Part shown: in pieces, positions 23,401 through 35,199 of the stretch
Numbering within the stretch: the stretch's first letter is position 1
Layout of the letters: each line of letters opens with the position of its first letter
Source of the DNA: Cryptomeria japonica
Lineage: Eukaryota; Streptophyta; Pinopsida; Cupressales; Cupressaceae
Direction of reading: 5' to 3'
NCBI RefSeq assembly: GCF_030272615.1
Contig: NC_081409.1
Coordinates: forward strand, 616,452,755-616,516,754
DNA length: 64,000 nt
Notes under the pieces: model-generated
The model's database searches: none
What the model was told of the DNA's origin: nothing
The model's input: only the letters and a program-made list of their open reading frames with translations
Made by a program: the position numbers and the translations under genes

Positions 23401-24551
23401 AGATGGATTTTCTCTTGACTGATGATAAAGATATGGTGTGTAAATTGCACAAAGCACTATATGGTCTGAAGCAGGCACCGAGAGCATGGTATGAGAGATT
23501 ACATGCACATTTGATCAAAATTGGATTCTAACGTACCAGTGAGGACAACAACATTTATTTGAAGACTGATGGAGACAAGAAGCTGATAGCAAAAGTGTTT
23601 GTTGATGACATATTTTTTGATGGAAATGATGATATGTGTATGGACTTTGTTGATAAAATGAAAAAGGAATTTGAAATGTCTCTAATCAGTGAAATTAAGC
23701 TCTTTATTGGCTTACAGGTTCAACAACTATATGGTGGTATTTTTATTTGTCAAACCAAGTATATCACAAAGGTGTTGAAGACTTTCGGCATGGAAGATTG
23801 CAAATTGGTAGGAACATCGATGGTGGTAGGCTGCAAGTTGTCAAAGGAAGATGATTCCCCTACTGTTAGTGAAAAAGAGTACAGATCTATGATTGGCAAG
23901 CTACACTATGTTGTCTATAGTAGACCAGATATTTCTCATGCTATTGGATTAATGGATATATTTCAAAAAGAGCCTAAAGAGAGTCACATGGTGGTTGTAA
24001 AGAGAATTTTTGAATATCTCAAAGGCACATTAGAATATGGTTTATGGTATCCATATAAAGGAGATTTTACTTTGGATGTCTTTACTGATGTTGATTGGGT
24101 AGGTAATGTGGATGATTGGAAAAGGACAACCCATGGAGCTTTTCTACTTGGAGGAAGATTAGTGGCATGGAAAAGCAAGAAACAAACTTGTGTTTCTCAA
24201 TCTACAACTGAAGCAGAGTATGTAGTTGCATCCATGAATTGCACGTAGGCAATATGGATGAGACATGTGCTAGAAGGATTCAAGATAGATATGTCAGAAC
24301 CGGTGACTATCTATTGTGATAATACAAGTGCAATAAACATTTCTAAGAATCTTGTACTTCATTCTAGAACCGAGCACATTTAATTGAAGTATCACTTCCT
24401 AAGGGAAAAAGTTCAAGAAAAGAAGGTGAAGATGGAATATGTGAAGAGTAAAGATCAGTTAGCTGATATCTTTACTAAGACCTTACTGAAGGCTACCTTT
24501 GAGTTTCTTAGAGGTAAAATAGGGGTTAGACCCCTACACCAGAAGAACTAG
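20417..24551 (+). pseudogene. Copia 1 gag-pol polyprotein, degenerate
   Basis: A start at 20417 (MMKKEGPKFNKDKYKI) leads into a Gag domain (VWKKLETIYGGDKHVQ) and a zinc knuckle near 21230 (CFSCSKISHIAANF, second histidine/cysteine pattern eroded). The protease motif is WIIDSGCSYHMT (21473). Integrase has HIDLCG and RLDQGGEF, but the third acidic residue reads AKRMNRT instead of AER. RT follows ([29 protein letters not shown]), then RNase H ([15 protein letters not shown]) and the usual end KDQLADIFTK. Stops include 20465, 20633, 21092, 21845 and several at 22157-22330. A one-base insertion near 23418 (ctcttgactgatgat) shifts the frame, which continues from 23425. It terminates at 24551. It cannot make a full polyprotein. 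Confidence 0.93.
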
Positions 24552-24979
24552 AATGATGGAGATCCATCAATCCTATGGATTTCATGTTTATTTTTCACTA
24601 AGGATGGATGAAGGTGTGGGCTACTCCTTAGGGGGAGCAAGTCTGATGTAAAGTTCTGATTTAATTCCCTATTATAATTTTTCTAATTTGAGTAGCAGAG
24701 ATGATGGAAGATGCAGCAGTAGAATTGAAGACAAGTGATGCATTTACAACTTTGGCATCGTTGTCAAAGGGGGAGAAGAAAAGATAGAAATCAAATATGG
24801 CAGATATGGGAGAAGCAAAGAAATTAGATATGGAAGTTGAAGATCAGATTGAGAGAAGCATTGGTTAAGGGGGAGATGACTAAAGGAAGAGAACCGACAA
24901 ATGATGTGATATCAGAAAGCAAGTTGTAGATGATGATGATACTCTGATTGTATATCTTATTATTATTGCCATCAATGCC

Positions 24980-24990
24980 AAAGGGGGAGA
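24980..24990 (+). other. Polypurine tract of copia 1
   Basis: aaagggggaga within ccatcaatgccaaaggggg, one base before the 3' LTR (tgttgg at 24992). The same context precedes the 3' LTRs of copia 2 and E3. Confidence 0.85.
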
Positions 24991-24991
24991 T

Positions 24992-25685
24992 TGTTGGCAT
25001 TTGGGATAACTGATATAGATACAGGTGATGCAATTGAAGACTGATGACTACATCGATAAAGGATAGAAGTCTATTTGTGACGAAGAGATTGAGATTCTAT
25101 GAATAGATGATATGATCGGTTGTTTGTGTTGTCATTGATGGAAACTGATGTCAACTGATGTTACTAATGTTTTGTTTAAATGTCATCTTAGTGATTTGGT
25201 TTAGCAGAAGATAGGGTTTATCGACAAAGAACTAAAGTCTGTGAAATAGGACTTTAACCGGTAAAGCAAAGTTGTTTTGATTGGATCCGATGATCGGCGA
25301 TGAGTGGTGATTTACGGTTTTGATGGTGAACTTTTATCATGAAAAGATGTATCTGACCAAAACTAGAACTTGTGAACATTACCAGAAGGTGTGTTTCAAA
25401 TTTATAATGAGGTTTTGCTAAGGTTTTAGTAGGGTTTAAGACCAGTGAAGAAATCATCAAACCGGTAATAATTTATGTTATGACGGTGATCGATGATGAG
25501 TCTACATGAAGTTGGTTACATGGCACAACCCACGTGAAATATTTACTTGTTGTTTTGGCATGATTCAGGGAAGAATTTCTTGGGAATCAGTGAAACGCTT
25601 AGTAGAGTGCTTTGAGGGTTTGACTTTGGTACAGATCTGATTTTTCGTGATGGGTTACAATCAACCAACTCTTGATATTGCATTG
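24992..25685 (+). repeat. 3' LTR of copia 1, first part
   Basis: Matches 18655-19350 of the 5' LTR. It stops at gatattgcattg, where copia 2 enters; cattg at 25681-25685 is the left copy of the copia-2 target duplication. Confidence 0.92.
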
Positions 25686-27242
25686 TGTTGGCATTTGTGT
25701 AGAGTATGTTGACATGATGATATTATGTTGTCATTGATGTCAATATATAGGAGAGTGAACTGGCAATATGCTAAAAAGTGAACTGGTATAATGTGGTGAA
25801 TTGGTATATGTGCAAAGGAGTGTATAGGTATATTGAAGCTAAGCAGCTAGCAAAGAGAACCGGTATAGCGGTATAAACTGGTATATGAGCAATAGGTGAA
25901 GCGGTATGTTTGTCCAAGTGAACTAGTATGATGGAATGTGAACCAACATATGGCATGTTTTTTAGTAAGGCTTAATATGGTATGACTACCGGTTGGTAGT
26001 CTTAGCTTAAGGGTTTTCGGTTGAAGTGTTCTAAGCCCGTGTGATTCAACTGATGACATTGTGTGATGAGCTAGCATTGTAATCAAGATCAGATCATGTT
26101 GCCACATCAGCCTTGTGCGCGTGAAGGATCCAACATGAAGGAGATTGATCCTATTTGCCTCGACAATGTGCGAAGTCCTTGTAAATGGTGGAGAACGCAT
26201 GATGGGTTATCGCCTCCATGAAACAGTGAAGAACAAACAATGGAGAATATATTGAGATCTGTTCAAGACCGTTGTATTCAAATGCAAAGTGTTCAATGGC
26301 CAGGATTGAACCGCCTAAATTGCTTAACCTAAATGTTTAGGGTTTAGGGTTTATGCTACCAACCTACCTGTTTCCTATAAGGTCGATGTTGTGTTTCATA
26401 CTGAGGTTGTTGGCAAATTGTGTGTGTGTATCTAAGTGCAGAGATACGTGATTCTTGCCAGACCAGATGAGATAAGAGGATTGATTCCGTCATAGTGTGT
26501 ATGCAGAAAGAAGGAACTTAAGCGGATCTGCATTAGGCATTGAGAGCTATTATCAAATCATTCTAATACCTATTGATCTTTAACCACTTCAACAGTTGGA
26601 AAATCCCTTAACCGGGTAGCTTTAACCAGCTTGTTGTAAATCCTTTAACAGGGTGACTCAAACTCATTGAGTTCTTGAAATCCTCTAACAAGGTAACCTC
26701 TAACCGGGTATTTAGCCATCCCTTAACCGAGTGATCTCTAACAAGATCGGTTCCTAGCAGAACCTATTGTAACAGTCTTTAACCAGACTAGGCTCCTAAC
26801 AAAGTGGACTTCTAAAGAGTTCAAAAGCAGCTTGTGGGTATTCATCTCCACCGTGGTTTTTCCCAGTTGGGTTTCCACGTGAAAAATCTGTGTGACATGT
26901 TTAGTATTTTTCATGTGATGATTTAAGTGATTTGAGTCTAAATGTAAATCATGTTGAGCTAGCTGTTATTATATTTCTGATGATAGATTACCGATTCATG
27001 CATAAGGGTGAAATGGAAGTGTAGTATTAAGTTAAGTGGAAAGCTAAGTGATTAACCGGTTAATGCTTGTCAAAGTCATTCTTAGCTTTAGCGGTTGTAC
27101 TTTATTTCACACTAGTGTTACTATCTATTAGACATTTATAGTGCTTGTAGTCAAACTGGTGTGGGAAAATATTTATGACTATACTGATTCACCCCCCCTC
27201 TCAGTACCGGTTTGGTACTTATTGTTCATCATTGAGTCATCA
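25686..27242 (+). repeat. 5' LTR of copia 2
   Basis: tgttggcatttgtgtagag to cattgagtcatca. Includes attcaccccccctctcagtacc near 27186, a stretch of aaccgggt/aacagggt phrases (26600-26800), and gtttagggtttaggg near 26337, which is not a telomere. Confidence 0.94.
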
Positions 27243-27244
27243 AT

Positions 27245-27256
27245 TGGTATCAGAGC
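27245..27256 (+). other. Primer-binding site of copia 2
   Basis: tggtatcagagc, an exact match to the usual plant initiator-methionine tRNA primer site, two bases after the LTR. Confidence 0.93.
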
Positions 27257-27313
27257 ATCCTCTAGGTCCTTTGTGGTGTAAGCTTAACCGCTTGAGGGAA
27301 AGATCCTATTGTA

Positions 27314-30300
27314 ATGATGAAGAGGGAAGGTCCAAAGTTCAATAGAGATAACTTCAAAATATGGAAGGATAGAATGAAGATTTACATCAGAAGCATGGGT
27401 GCTCAACACTAGAGCTATGTTGAGAATGTTTTTGTTATTCCTACCAGTACTCTCACCAATGATCAAAAGAGAGAAGTACAGGAGAATGGGCAAGTCATGG
27501 AAACCCTAATCAGCAACTTATCTGACATTGAGTTTATTGATGTCCATGATAAAGATAATCCCAAAGAAGTATGGTACACTCTTGAGAATATCTATGGCGG
27601 TGATGAGCATGTAAAACAAGCTAAGGAAGAAAGCCTTAGAGGGAAGTTTGAAGACATGTAGATGGTTGAAGGTGAGACCATTCAACAGTATGGAATAAGA
27701 ATCAAAACTGTTGTTGGAGATATCAAGAGTGCAGGAAGTAAAATGGAAGATTCCACTGTGGTAAGCAAAGTTCTGAGATCCTTATTATCAATCTATGTAA
27801 TAAGGGTTGTTGTTATTCAGGAGTTGAGATCAATAGACAAGACTAAGGTATCCCTAGACTCCATCATTGCAAAGTTGACAGCCTATGAGCTAAATAGTTT
27901 TGATGGTAGTGTTCAAAAGACTGAATCAGCTTTTAGAGCTTATGTTGTATCATCCAGAAAAGGAAAAGAAGCAAGCACTAGTGGTGAACCAAGACAGAAC
28001 AGAGAAATGGATGATGAGGAGATCCTGATGGAATTTGAAGCTCTTCTTCCCAGGAAACTTCCTAAAGGAACCGGTAAATGCAGAGCTAAGTTCCCTTTGA
28101 AATGATTTTCTTGTAATCGGATAGGACATATTGCTATAAATTGTCCTAATGGTGACAACAAGGACAAACCGGAGAGGTTCAAGAAATTCAAAGGAGGAAA
28201 CCGGAGAAACTCTTTTGTTGCAGTTGATGAAGGTGTCACATATGAGGAATTGGAAGATGAAGAGAATGAAGATATTGTGTTTGTTGCAGTAAAGGAAGAT
28301 GTGTCAGACAAGAAGGCTCTTGTCTCCCGCTTTGATAATTCCAATGAGTGGATTATTGATAGTGGTTGTTCTCATCATATGACTGGTGACTGGAGCAAGT
28401 TTCTATCTTTGGAAGAATATGATGGTGGTGTGGTTCACTTTGGTAATGATGCACCATGTATGGTCAGAGGAAGAGGGTCCATCTCTCTGAATGGAAAGAG
28501 TAGAGCTGACAATGTGTATTGGGTGGAAGGTCTTAGACACAATCTATTGAGTATTGCCCAGCTGAATGGTAGTGGACTCACTCTGGAATTCAAAAATGGA
28601 GTGTGAAAAATCAAAGGAAAGAATGGTAATTTGATGGCCACCGGTATACAGACCAAAGGTAACTTATTTCAGCCAAATGCAAATATAAGTACATGTCTTA
28701 TGGCTAAGTTTGATGATAGCTAGATATGGCATAGGAGACTCTACCATGTAAACTTTGATAATATTGTAAAGGCCAGTAAGATCAAGGCAGTTAGAGGACT
28801 ATCGTTGCTGAGAAAACCAGAAAATCCTTTGTGCAGAGAATGTCAACTGGGGAAAATGTCTTCCTCAACCTTCAAAGGTAAATCTTTCACAGCTGACAAC
28901 TTACTTGATCTTGTGCATACTGATTTGTGTGGTCCTATGAAAACTAGGAGTGTGCAGGGAGATAGGTATTTTATGATTCTTACAGATGATTGCTCAAGAA
29001 TGATGTGGGTCACATTATTGAAGGATAAGTCTGAAGCCTTTGGAAAGTTCAAAGCTTTCAGAGCACTAGTAGAAAAGGAAAGTGGTAGAAGAATCAAATT
29101 CCTTAGAACTGATCAAGGAGGGGAATTCACTTCCGGTGGATTCAACAAATACTATAAAGAGAATGGCATCAAGAGGCAACTGTCTTCCCCTAGGACTCCA
29201 CAGCAGAATGGCTTAGCAGAGAGAAATAACCGAACTGTGGTTGAAGCGGCTAGAACGATGTTGATCCAAGGAAAAGTTGCTCACACCTTTTCAAGAGAAG
29301 TGGTGAGCACTACAGTCTACACAATGAACGAGGTACTCATCAAAAAGGGAAAGGATAAGACTCCTTATGAGTACTGGACCGGTAAGACACCAATGATAAG
29401 CTACTTTAGAATGTTTGGTAGCAAAATTTATATCAAGAGGAGTGAACATCAGAGCAAGTTCGATGCAAAATGTGATGAAGGAATATTCCTAGGATATTCC
29501 ACCAAGAGTAATGCTCTCAAATGTTTCAACAATAGGACTTAGAGAATTGTTGAAAGCATCAATGTTAGGGTTGATGAAAACTCTGGGAAACCTAAGGAAA
29601 CTGGCAATGAGCAAGTAGGAGATGAACCGGTAGTAACCTTCTAGGAACCGGTTGCAAATCAGCCCAGTACCAGTAATTGTGTTCCTACATCGGTGGATGT
29701 TGATGCTGATGAAGATGAGGATGAAGAAGAAAAGCAAGAGGAATCTTTTAAGAACATACCTAGATATGTCAAACTCAATCATGATCCAAAGCAGATCATA
29801 GGAGACAAAGATGCAAGAATTCTTACAAGAAGAAAGGTCAAAGAAAGCTTATGTATGATCTCTGAATCTGAGCCTAAATCATTCAAAGAGGCACATAAAG
29901 ATGAAGACTGGATCAAGGCAATGGAGGAGGAACTTGACCAGATAGAGAAGAATGGTACATGGTCTTTGGTACCTAGACCGAAGCATAAAATGTCATTGGA
30001 ACCAAATGGGTTTTTAGAAACAAGCTAAATGAGGATGGCATAGTGGTAAGGAACAAATCCAGACTAGTGTGTAAAGGATACACCCAAGAAGAAGGAGAAG
30101 ACTATGGAGAAACCTTTGCTCCAATAGCAAGATTGGAAGGAGTGTGTATGCTTCTTGCATATGCAGCTTTTAAAGGATTCAAGGTATACCAAATGGATGT
30201 AAAATTTGCATTCCTAAATGGAATACTTGAAGAGGAGGTGTACATAGAGCAACCAGATGGGTTTTCCCTATCAAAAGATAGTGACATGGTGTGTAGGCTA

Positions 30301-31404
30301 CATAAAGCCTTGTATGGACTAAAGCAGGCACCTAGAGCATGGTATGAATGCTTGCACTCCCATCTTGTGAAGATTGGATTTGAAAGAACAAGTGAAGATA
30401 GCAATATCTATTTGAAATTAGAAGGAGATCAGATTCTAATCTATGAAGTATTTGTTGATGACATCATCTTTGGAGGAGATGACAAGATGAGTCATGATTT
30501 TGCAGATGAGATGAAAAAGGAGTTTGAGATGTCACTCATAGGGGAAATTAAGTTCTTCATTGGACTGCAGATTCAGCAAATGAAAGAAGGAATCTTTATT
30601 TCTCAGTCCAAGTATGTCAAAGAGGTGTTGAAGACCTTTGGGATGGAAGACAGTAAACCGGTTGGTACACCAATGGTGACCGGTTGTAAATTATCAAAAG
30701 AAGATGACTCGGCATTGGTAAATGAGAAGGATTACCGATCAATGATTGGTAAGTTGCATTATGTAGTGCATAGCAGACCATACATTGCACATGCAGTGGG
30801 TATTACCACTTGGTTTCAGCAAAGCCCAAGAGACTCCCACTTGGTAGCAGTCAAGCAGATTCTTAGATATTTGAAGGGAACATTTGACTATGGGTTATGG
30901 TATCCATACAATAATGATTTCAACCTGAAAGTGTTCACAGATGCTGATTGGGTTGGTAATGTAGATGACCGGAAGAGCACAACTGGAGGTTCATTCTTCC
31001 TTGGTGGTAGACTGGTCTCATAGATGAGTAAAAAGAAGAGTTGTATCTCCGAGTCTATAGTAGAAGCGGAGTATGCTGCAACTTTTATGAATTGCACCCA
31101 GACCATTTGGATGAAGCATGTATTAAATGGCTTCAAAGTTCCTATATCTGAACCGGTAAGCATATATTGTGACAATACAAGTGCAATTAACATTTCCAAG
31201 AATCAAGTTTTGCATGCTAGAACCAAGCACTTTAAGCTCAAGTATCATTTCTTGAGGGAGAAGGTTTAGAACAAGGAGGTTGTGTTGGAACATGTTTCCA
31301 GTAAGGAGTAGTTAGCAGACATATTCACCAAGCCTCTACCAAAGGCTATATTTACCTATTTGAGAGGTGAATTAGGGGTGCTGCCCCTTCAAGAGGTGAA
31401 CTGA
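27314..31404 (+). pseudogene. Copia 2 gag-pol polyprotein, degenerate but well preserved
   Basis: Starts MMKREGPKFNRDNFKI. Gag runs to an eroded knuckle (FSCNRIGHIAINC, about 28108). Protease has WIIDSGCSHHMT (28354). The pre-integrase segment is IWHRRLYHVNFDN. The integrase triad is present: HTDLCGPM, RTDQGGEF, NGLAERNNR (28915-29225). RT spans [17 protein letters not shown] to the FVDDIIFGG catalytic box (about 30450-30480). RNase H has [17 protein letters not shown], and the end reads IFTKPLPKA. The frame is broken by stops (for example 27410, 27659, 28103, 28604, 28721, 29540, 29641, 31021, 31267) and by a one-base deletion near 29988, after which it continues to the stop at 31404. The 326-codon piece 30043-31020 covers RT and most of RNase H without a stop. 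Confidence 0.94.
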
Positions 31405-31627
31405 AAGTATGTGCTCTACATCAGTCAGGTATTGCAGTGTCCAATATTTTTTAGGATTGATGTGTTGACGGATGCTACTCCTTAGGGGGAGCAGCATAGT
31501 GGAACAGGAAAACTTGTGCCTCCACTTTGGCATTGTTGTCAAAGGGGGAGAAGATGTGAAGCAGAGAAGATATATGCAATAGTAGATGTGATGCTAGGTA
31601 ATATCTTTGTATATTGCCATCAATGCC

Positions 31628-31638
31628 AAAGGGCGAGA
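31628..31638 (+). other. Polypurine tract of copia 2
   Basis: aaagggcgaga, one c interrupting the purines, directly before tgttgg at 31640. Confidence 0.8.
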
Positions 31639-31639
31639 T

Positions 31640-33212
31640 TGTTGGCATTTGTGCAGAGTATGTTGACATGATGATATTATGTTGTCATTGATGTCAATAT
31701 ATAGGAGAGTGAATCGACAATATGCTGAAAAGTGAACTGGTATAATATGGTGAACCAGTATATGTGCAAAGGAGTGTACAGGTATATTGAAGCTAAGCAG
31801 CTGGCAAAGAGAACTGGTATAGCGGTATAAACTGGTATATGAGCAATAGGTGAAGCGGTATGTTTGTCCAAGTGAACCGGTATGATGGAATATGAACCGA
31901 CATATGGCATGTTTTCCAGTAAGGCTTAATATGGTATGACTATAGGTTGATAGTCTTAGCTTAAGGGTTTCTGGTTGAAGTGTTCCAAGCCTGTGTGATT
32001 CAACCGATGACATTGTGTGATGAGCTAGCATTGTAATCAAGATCAGATCATGTTGCCACATTATCCTTGTGCGCGTGAAGGATCTTGTATGAAGGAGATT
32101 GATCCTATCTACCTCAAGAATGTGCGAAGTCTGTGTAAATGGTGGAGAATGCCTAAGGGGTTGTCACCTCCATGAAACGGTGAAGAACAAATGATGGAGA
32201 ATATCTTGAGATTTGTTCAAGACCGTTGTATTCAAATGCAAAGTGTTCAATGGCCACGATTGAACCGCCTAAATTGCTTAACCTAAATGTTTAGGGTTTA
32301 GGGTTTATGCTACCAACCTACCTGTTTTCTATAAGGTCAATGTTGTGTTTCATACTGAGGTTGTTGGCAAATTGTGTGTGTGTATCTAAGTGCAGAGATA
32401 CATGATTCTTGCCAAACCAGATGAGATAAGAGGATTGATTCCTGCATAGTGTGTGTGCAGAAGGAAGGAACTTAAGCGGACTGCATTAGGCATTGAGAGC
32501 TATTATCAGATCATTGTAATACCTGTTGATCTTTAACCACTTCAATAGTTGGAAAATACCTTAATCAAGTAGCTTTAACCAACTTGTTGTAAATCCTTTA
32601 ACAGGGTGACTCAAACTCATTGAGTTCTTGAAATTCTCTAACAAGGTAACCTCTAACAGGGTTTAACCCTAAACCGGGTATTTAGCCATCCCTTAACCGA
32701 GTGATCTCTAACAGGATCGGTTCCTAGTAGAACCTGTTGTAACAATCTTTAACCGGACTAGGCTCCTAACAGAGTGGAATTCTAAAGAGTTCAAATGCAG
32801 CTTGTGGGTATTCATCCCCATCGTGGTTTTTCCCAGTTGGGGTTCCACGTGAAAAATTTGTGTGTCATGTTTAGTTTTTTTTATGTGATGATTTAAGTGA
32901 TTTGTGTCTGAAGGTAAATCATGCTGAGCTAATTGTTATTATATTTCTGATGATAGATTACCTATTCATGCATAAGGGTGAAATGGAAGTGTAGTATTAA
33001 GTTAAGTGGAAAGCTAAGTGATTAACCGGTTAATGCTTGTCATAGTCATTCTTAGCTTTATCGGTTGCACTTTGTTTCAGACCAGTGTTACTGTCTATCA
33101 GACATTTGCAGTGCTTGCAATCAAACCGGTGCGGGAAAAGATTTGTGACTGTACTGATTCACCCCCCCTCTTAGTACCAGTTTGGTACTTACTGTTCATC
33201 ATTGAGTCATCA
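31640..33212 (+). repeat. 3' LTR of copia 2
   Basis: Aligns end to end with 25686-27242 and ends cattgagtcatca. It carries a short extra repeat (acagggtttaaccctaaaccgggt near 32655), which explains why it is about 16 bases longer. Confidence 0.94.
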
Positions 33213-33217
33213 CATTG

Positions 33218-34196
33218 TAATTTGTTGTATATCAATATGTGATGATCTCTTATGATTTGAATTATAAATTCAAGATGTAATTAGGGTTTTGTGGCTGACA
33301 TAATTGAGATGGCTATTTAGGATGACACACTTGATGTTTATTGTGTCGATGGTCTAAGAGAATGTGTTAAGCCATCCAAGTGAAGTGTGAGATCTTCCTG
33401 AGAGTTGCAGAGTGTTGTGCATAACTGTATCTGATCAAGCAAGAAGAGAAGTGCAAGTAAACAAATCATTTTCTTATTGTTGTTCCCTAATAGTTGCAAT
33501 AGGTTAAATACCTTAACCGGGTAGGTCCTAAGAGGCCTTAAACATTTAAGTCCCCTAACAGGGCAGCCCTCAAAAGAGTGTTAAATCCTATCATGAGGTT
33601 GATCCTAATAGATTATCAAGCTCCTAACTGGGTTACAAGGCAAATCCCCTAACCAGGTGACTCCTAACAGGGTCTTCTTCTAACCGAGTGTATTGTAAGC
33701 TCCTAATAGGACGTACTTCAAAAGAGTACAAATATTTGTGGGTGCCAAATCCCACCATGGTTTTTCCCTATTTGGGTTTCCACATAAAAAATGTATGGTT
33801 TTCATGTGTGAAATGTTTTTCATGTGATGTTCTTGTTTATGTTTCATTTCATGCATTATTTTTGAGACACCAATTATGATTTTTTATCAGAAGTTTATTA
33901 GAGGTTACCTGTACTGATAAGGAGTTGTTTGAGAAATTTTTTGATCTGATTGATAAGGTTAATGAGTTGGTAAATGATCAAGTTTATATGATTTCTTTGG
34001 TGGTGAAAGTATTGATAGTTGATTAATGTGTTAAGCAAAATTGATAAAGAGATTATTAGATCTGATTAAAAAAGTTGAGATATTTGTTAAATGGATTCAG
34101 ATCTGATATAAGTTTGATTTTGTGTTTAAAGTTTCAATTGGTATTAATACTGATTCACCCCCCTTTAGTATTAACCATATCCTCATAGGATTAACA
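33218..34196 (+). repeat. 3' LTR of copia 1, second part
   Basis: Resumes after the right cattg (33213-33217) with taatttgttgtatatcaat, matching 19351 onward of the 5' LTR. Ends cctcataggattaaca. Contains a shortened cacccccctttagta motif. The open frames at 33018 and 33688 are chance. Confidence 0.92.
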
Positions 34197-34400
34197 AATA
34201 TTGAGCTCTATTCTAACTTCGTCCTCACCCATGGTGAAAACAACATAGTTAAGATAGTGATAAGGTGGACACAGACAAGAGACTTAGCTCTAATAACACT
34301 TAGTAGACCAAAACTACTAAAAAACAAAGTGTTTAAGGAATTGGAAATAATATTATTTAATAATTATGTGTCACAAGATTACTAATAATTAAAGAATCCT
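34197..34400 (-). pseudogene. Upstream part of the same pseudogene, beyond copia 1
   Basis: On the minus strand the segment reads CLCPPYHYLNYVVFTMGED and then EVRIEL, running directly into NIYAKFKND at 18654 if copia 1 (18655-34196) and one copy of its duplication are removed. Upstream of about 34290 in-frame stops appear and I cannot follow the frame. The open frame 34122-34385 (+) is a shadow. Confidence 0.5.
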
Positions 34401-35183
34401 ATCCATAAATTCAAAGTGCACCAATCATTTTTAGCAATACCAAAAAATAGATTGCACCAGGATTTTTTAGCCTACATACCATCACCACATAAAGTGTTGG
34501 TTAAATAAAAGTTATTTTTAGGAGCAACAGTATTTTCACTAGCACATCTGCACAAAAAATTATAACATCTTGTTATCATGAATTGATCATCTACAATAGC
34601 CACACAAGCTTGCCATGTACAAGTAAGCCACCTCATCACCATGACCCCAACACAATTATGTGCCCCCCACCAAATTTTCCATCTATCCACATCATTTCCA
34701 CCACCATCATACTTCTTTCAATGAGGTTGGTGTAGCAAGGGTCTTGCTCATTTTTCCACCTAGGCTTATTTCTCAAATCGTGTGGCCTAATTAGCATCAT
34801 TGCTAACAACCACCAAGTTATTAACCAACCATATAGAGGGCTCCACCCTTTCTGTCATCTAGACTTCTTAGCACACTTTCTACTTGTCAACATGTAAACT
34901 TAGTGGATAAACCCCCATTAGAAGTAGTTGCTCCATTATTTTTATTCATTCAACAATTCAAAATGCATTCTTGCTAGATTAAATTCAAATTTGGATTATT
35001 ATTCCCCAACCTTGGTCCAAAGATAAACAAGCCAAGAAGGGCACCAAACAACCACACCAACCAAATATTAATCATTCAATATATTGGTTGAGACTACTCT
35101 CCTCTATTAGGATTCTTTTGAATATTATTTGGATTGTGTGTGTGAAAAGTGGTAATTTGTAAGTTGTAAGACACAAACACTTC
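34401..35183. other. Unassigned flank left of the gypsy LTR
   Basis: No clear gene. A 72-codon minus frame (34690-34472) has no recognised domain. The left edge of the gypsy 3' LTR should lie here or close by, but I could not fix it: no ggtac duplication matching the right edge of the element (52118-52122) is visible. Confidence 0.4.
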
Positions 35184-35199
35184 AATAAATCATTGCATG

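Larger units (their letters stand above)
25686..33212 (+). mobile_element. Copia element 2 (complete, nested in the 3' LTR of copia 1)
   Basis: A 7.5-kb Ty1/copia element with 5' LTR 25686-27242, primer site 27245-27256, gag-pol 27314-31404, purine tract and 3' LTR 31640-33212, bounded by perfect cattg duplications (25681-25685, 33213-33217). About 10 differences in the first 150 LTR bases by rough count, fewer than copia 1, which fits its later arrival. It shares primer site, tract and terminal motif with copia 1, and the proteins align along their length, so they are related families. Confidence 0.95.
18655..34196 (+). mobile_element. Copia element 1 (complete structure, split by copia 2)
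   Basis: A Ty1/copia retrotransposon of about 8.0 kb once copia 2 is subtracted. It has 5' LTR 18655-20342, primer site, gag-pol 20417-24551, purine tract and a 3' LTR interrupted at 25685 and resuming at 33218 to end in gattaaca at 34196. Flanking 5-mers are aatac (18650-18654) and aatat (34197-34201), a duplication with one mismatch. A rough count over the first 180 LTR positions gives about 17 differences, so it is moderately old. Domain order protease, integrase, RT, RNase H places it in copia. Stops and a frameshift make it defective. Confidence 0.93.

Noticed and set aside
26331-26352. Telomere-like gtttagggtttaggg
   Set aside because: Only two units, present in both LTRs of copia 2 (also at 32291); part of the LTR, not an interstitial telomere.
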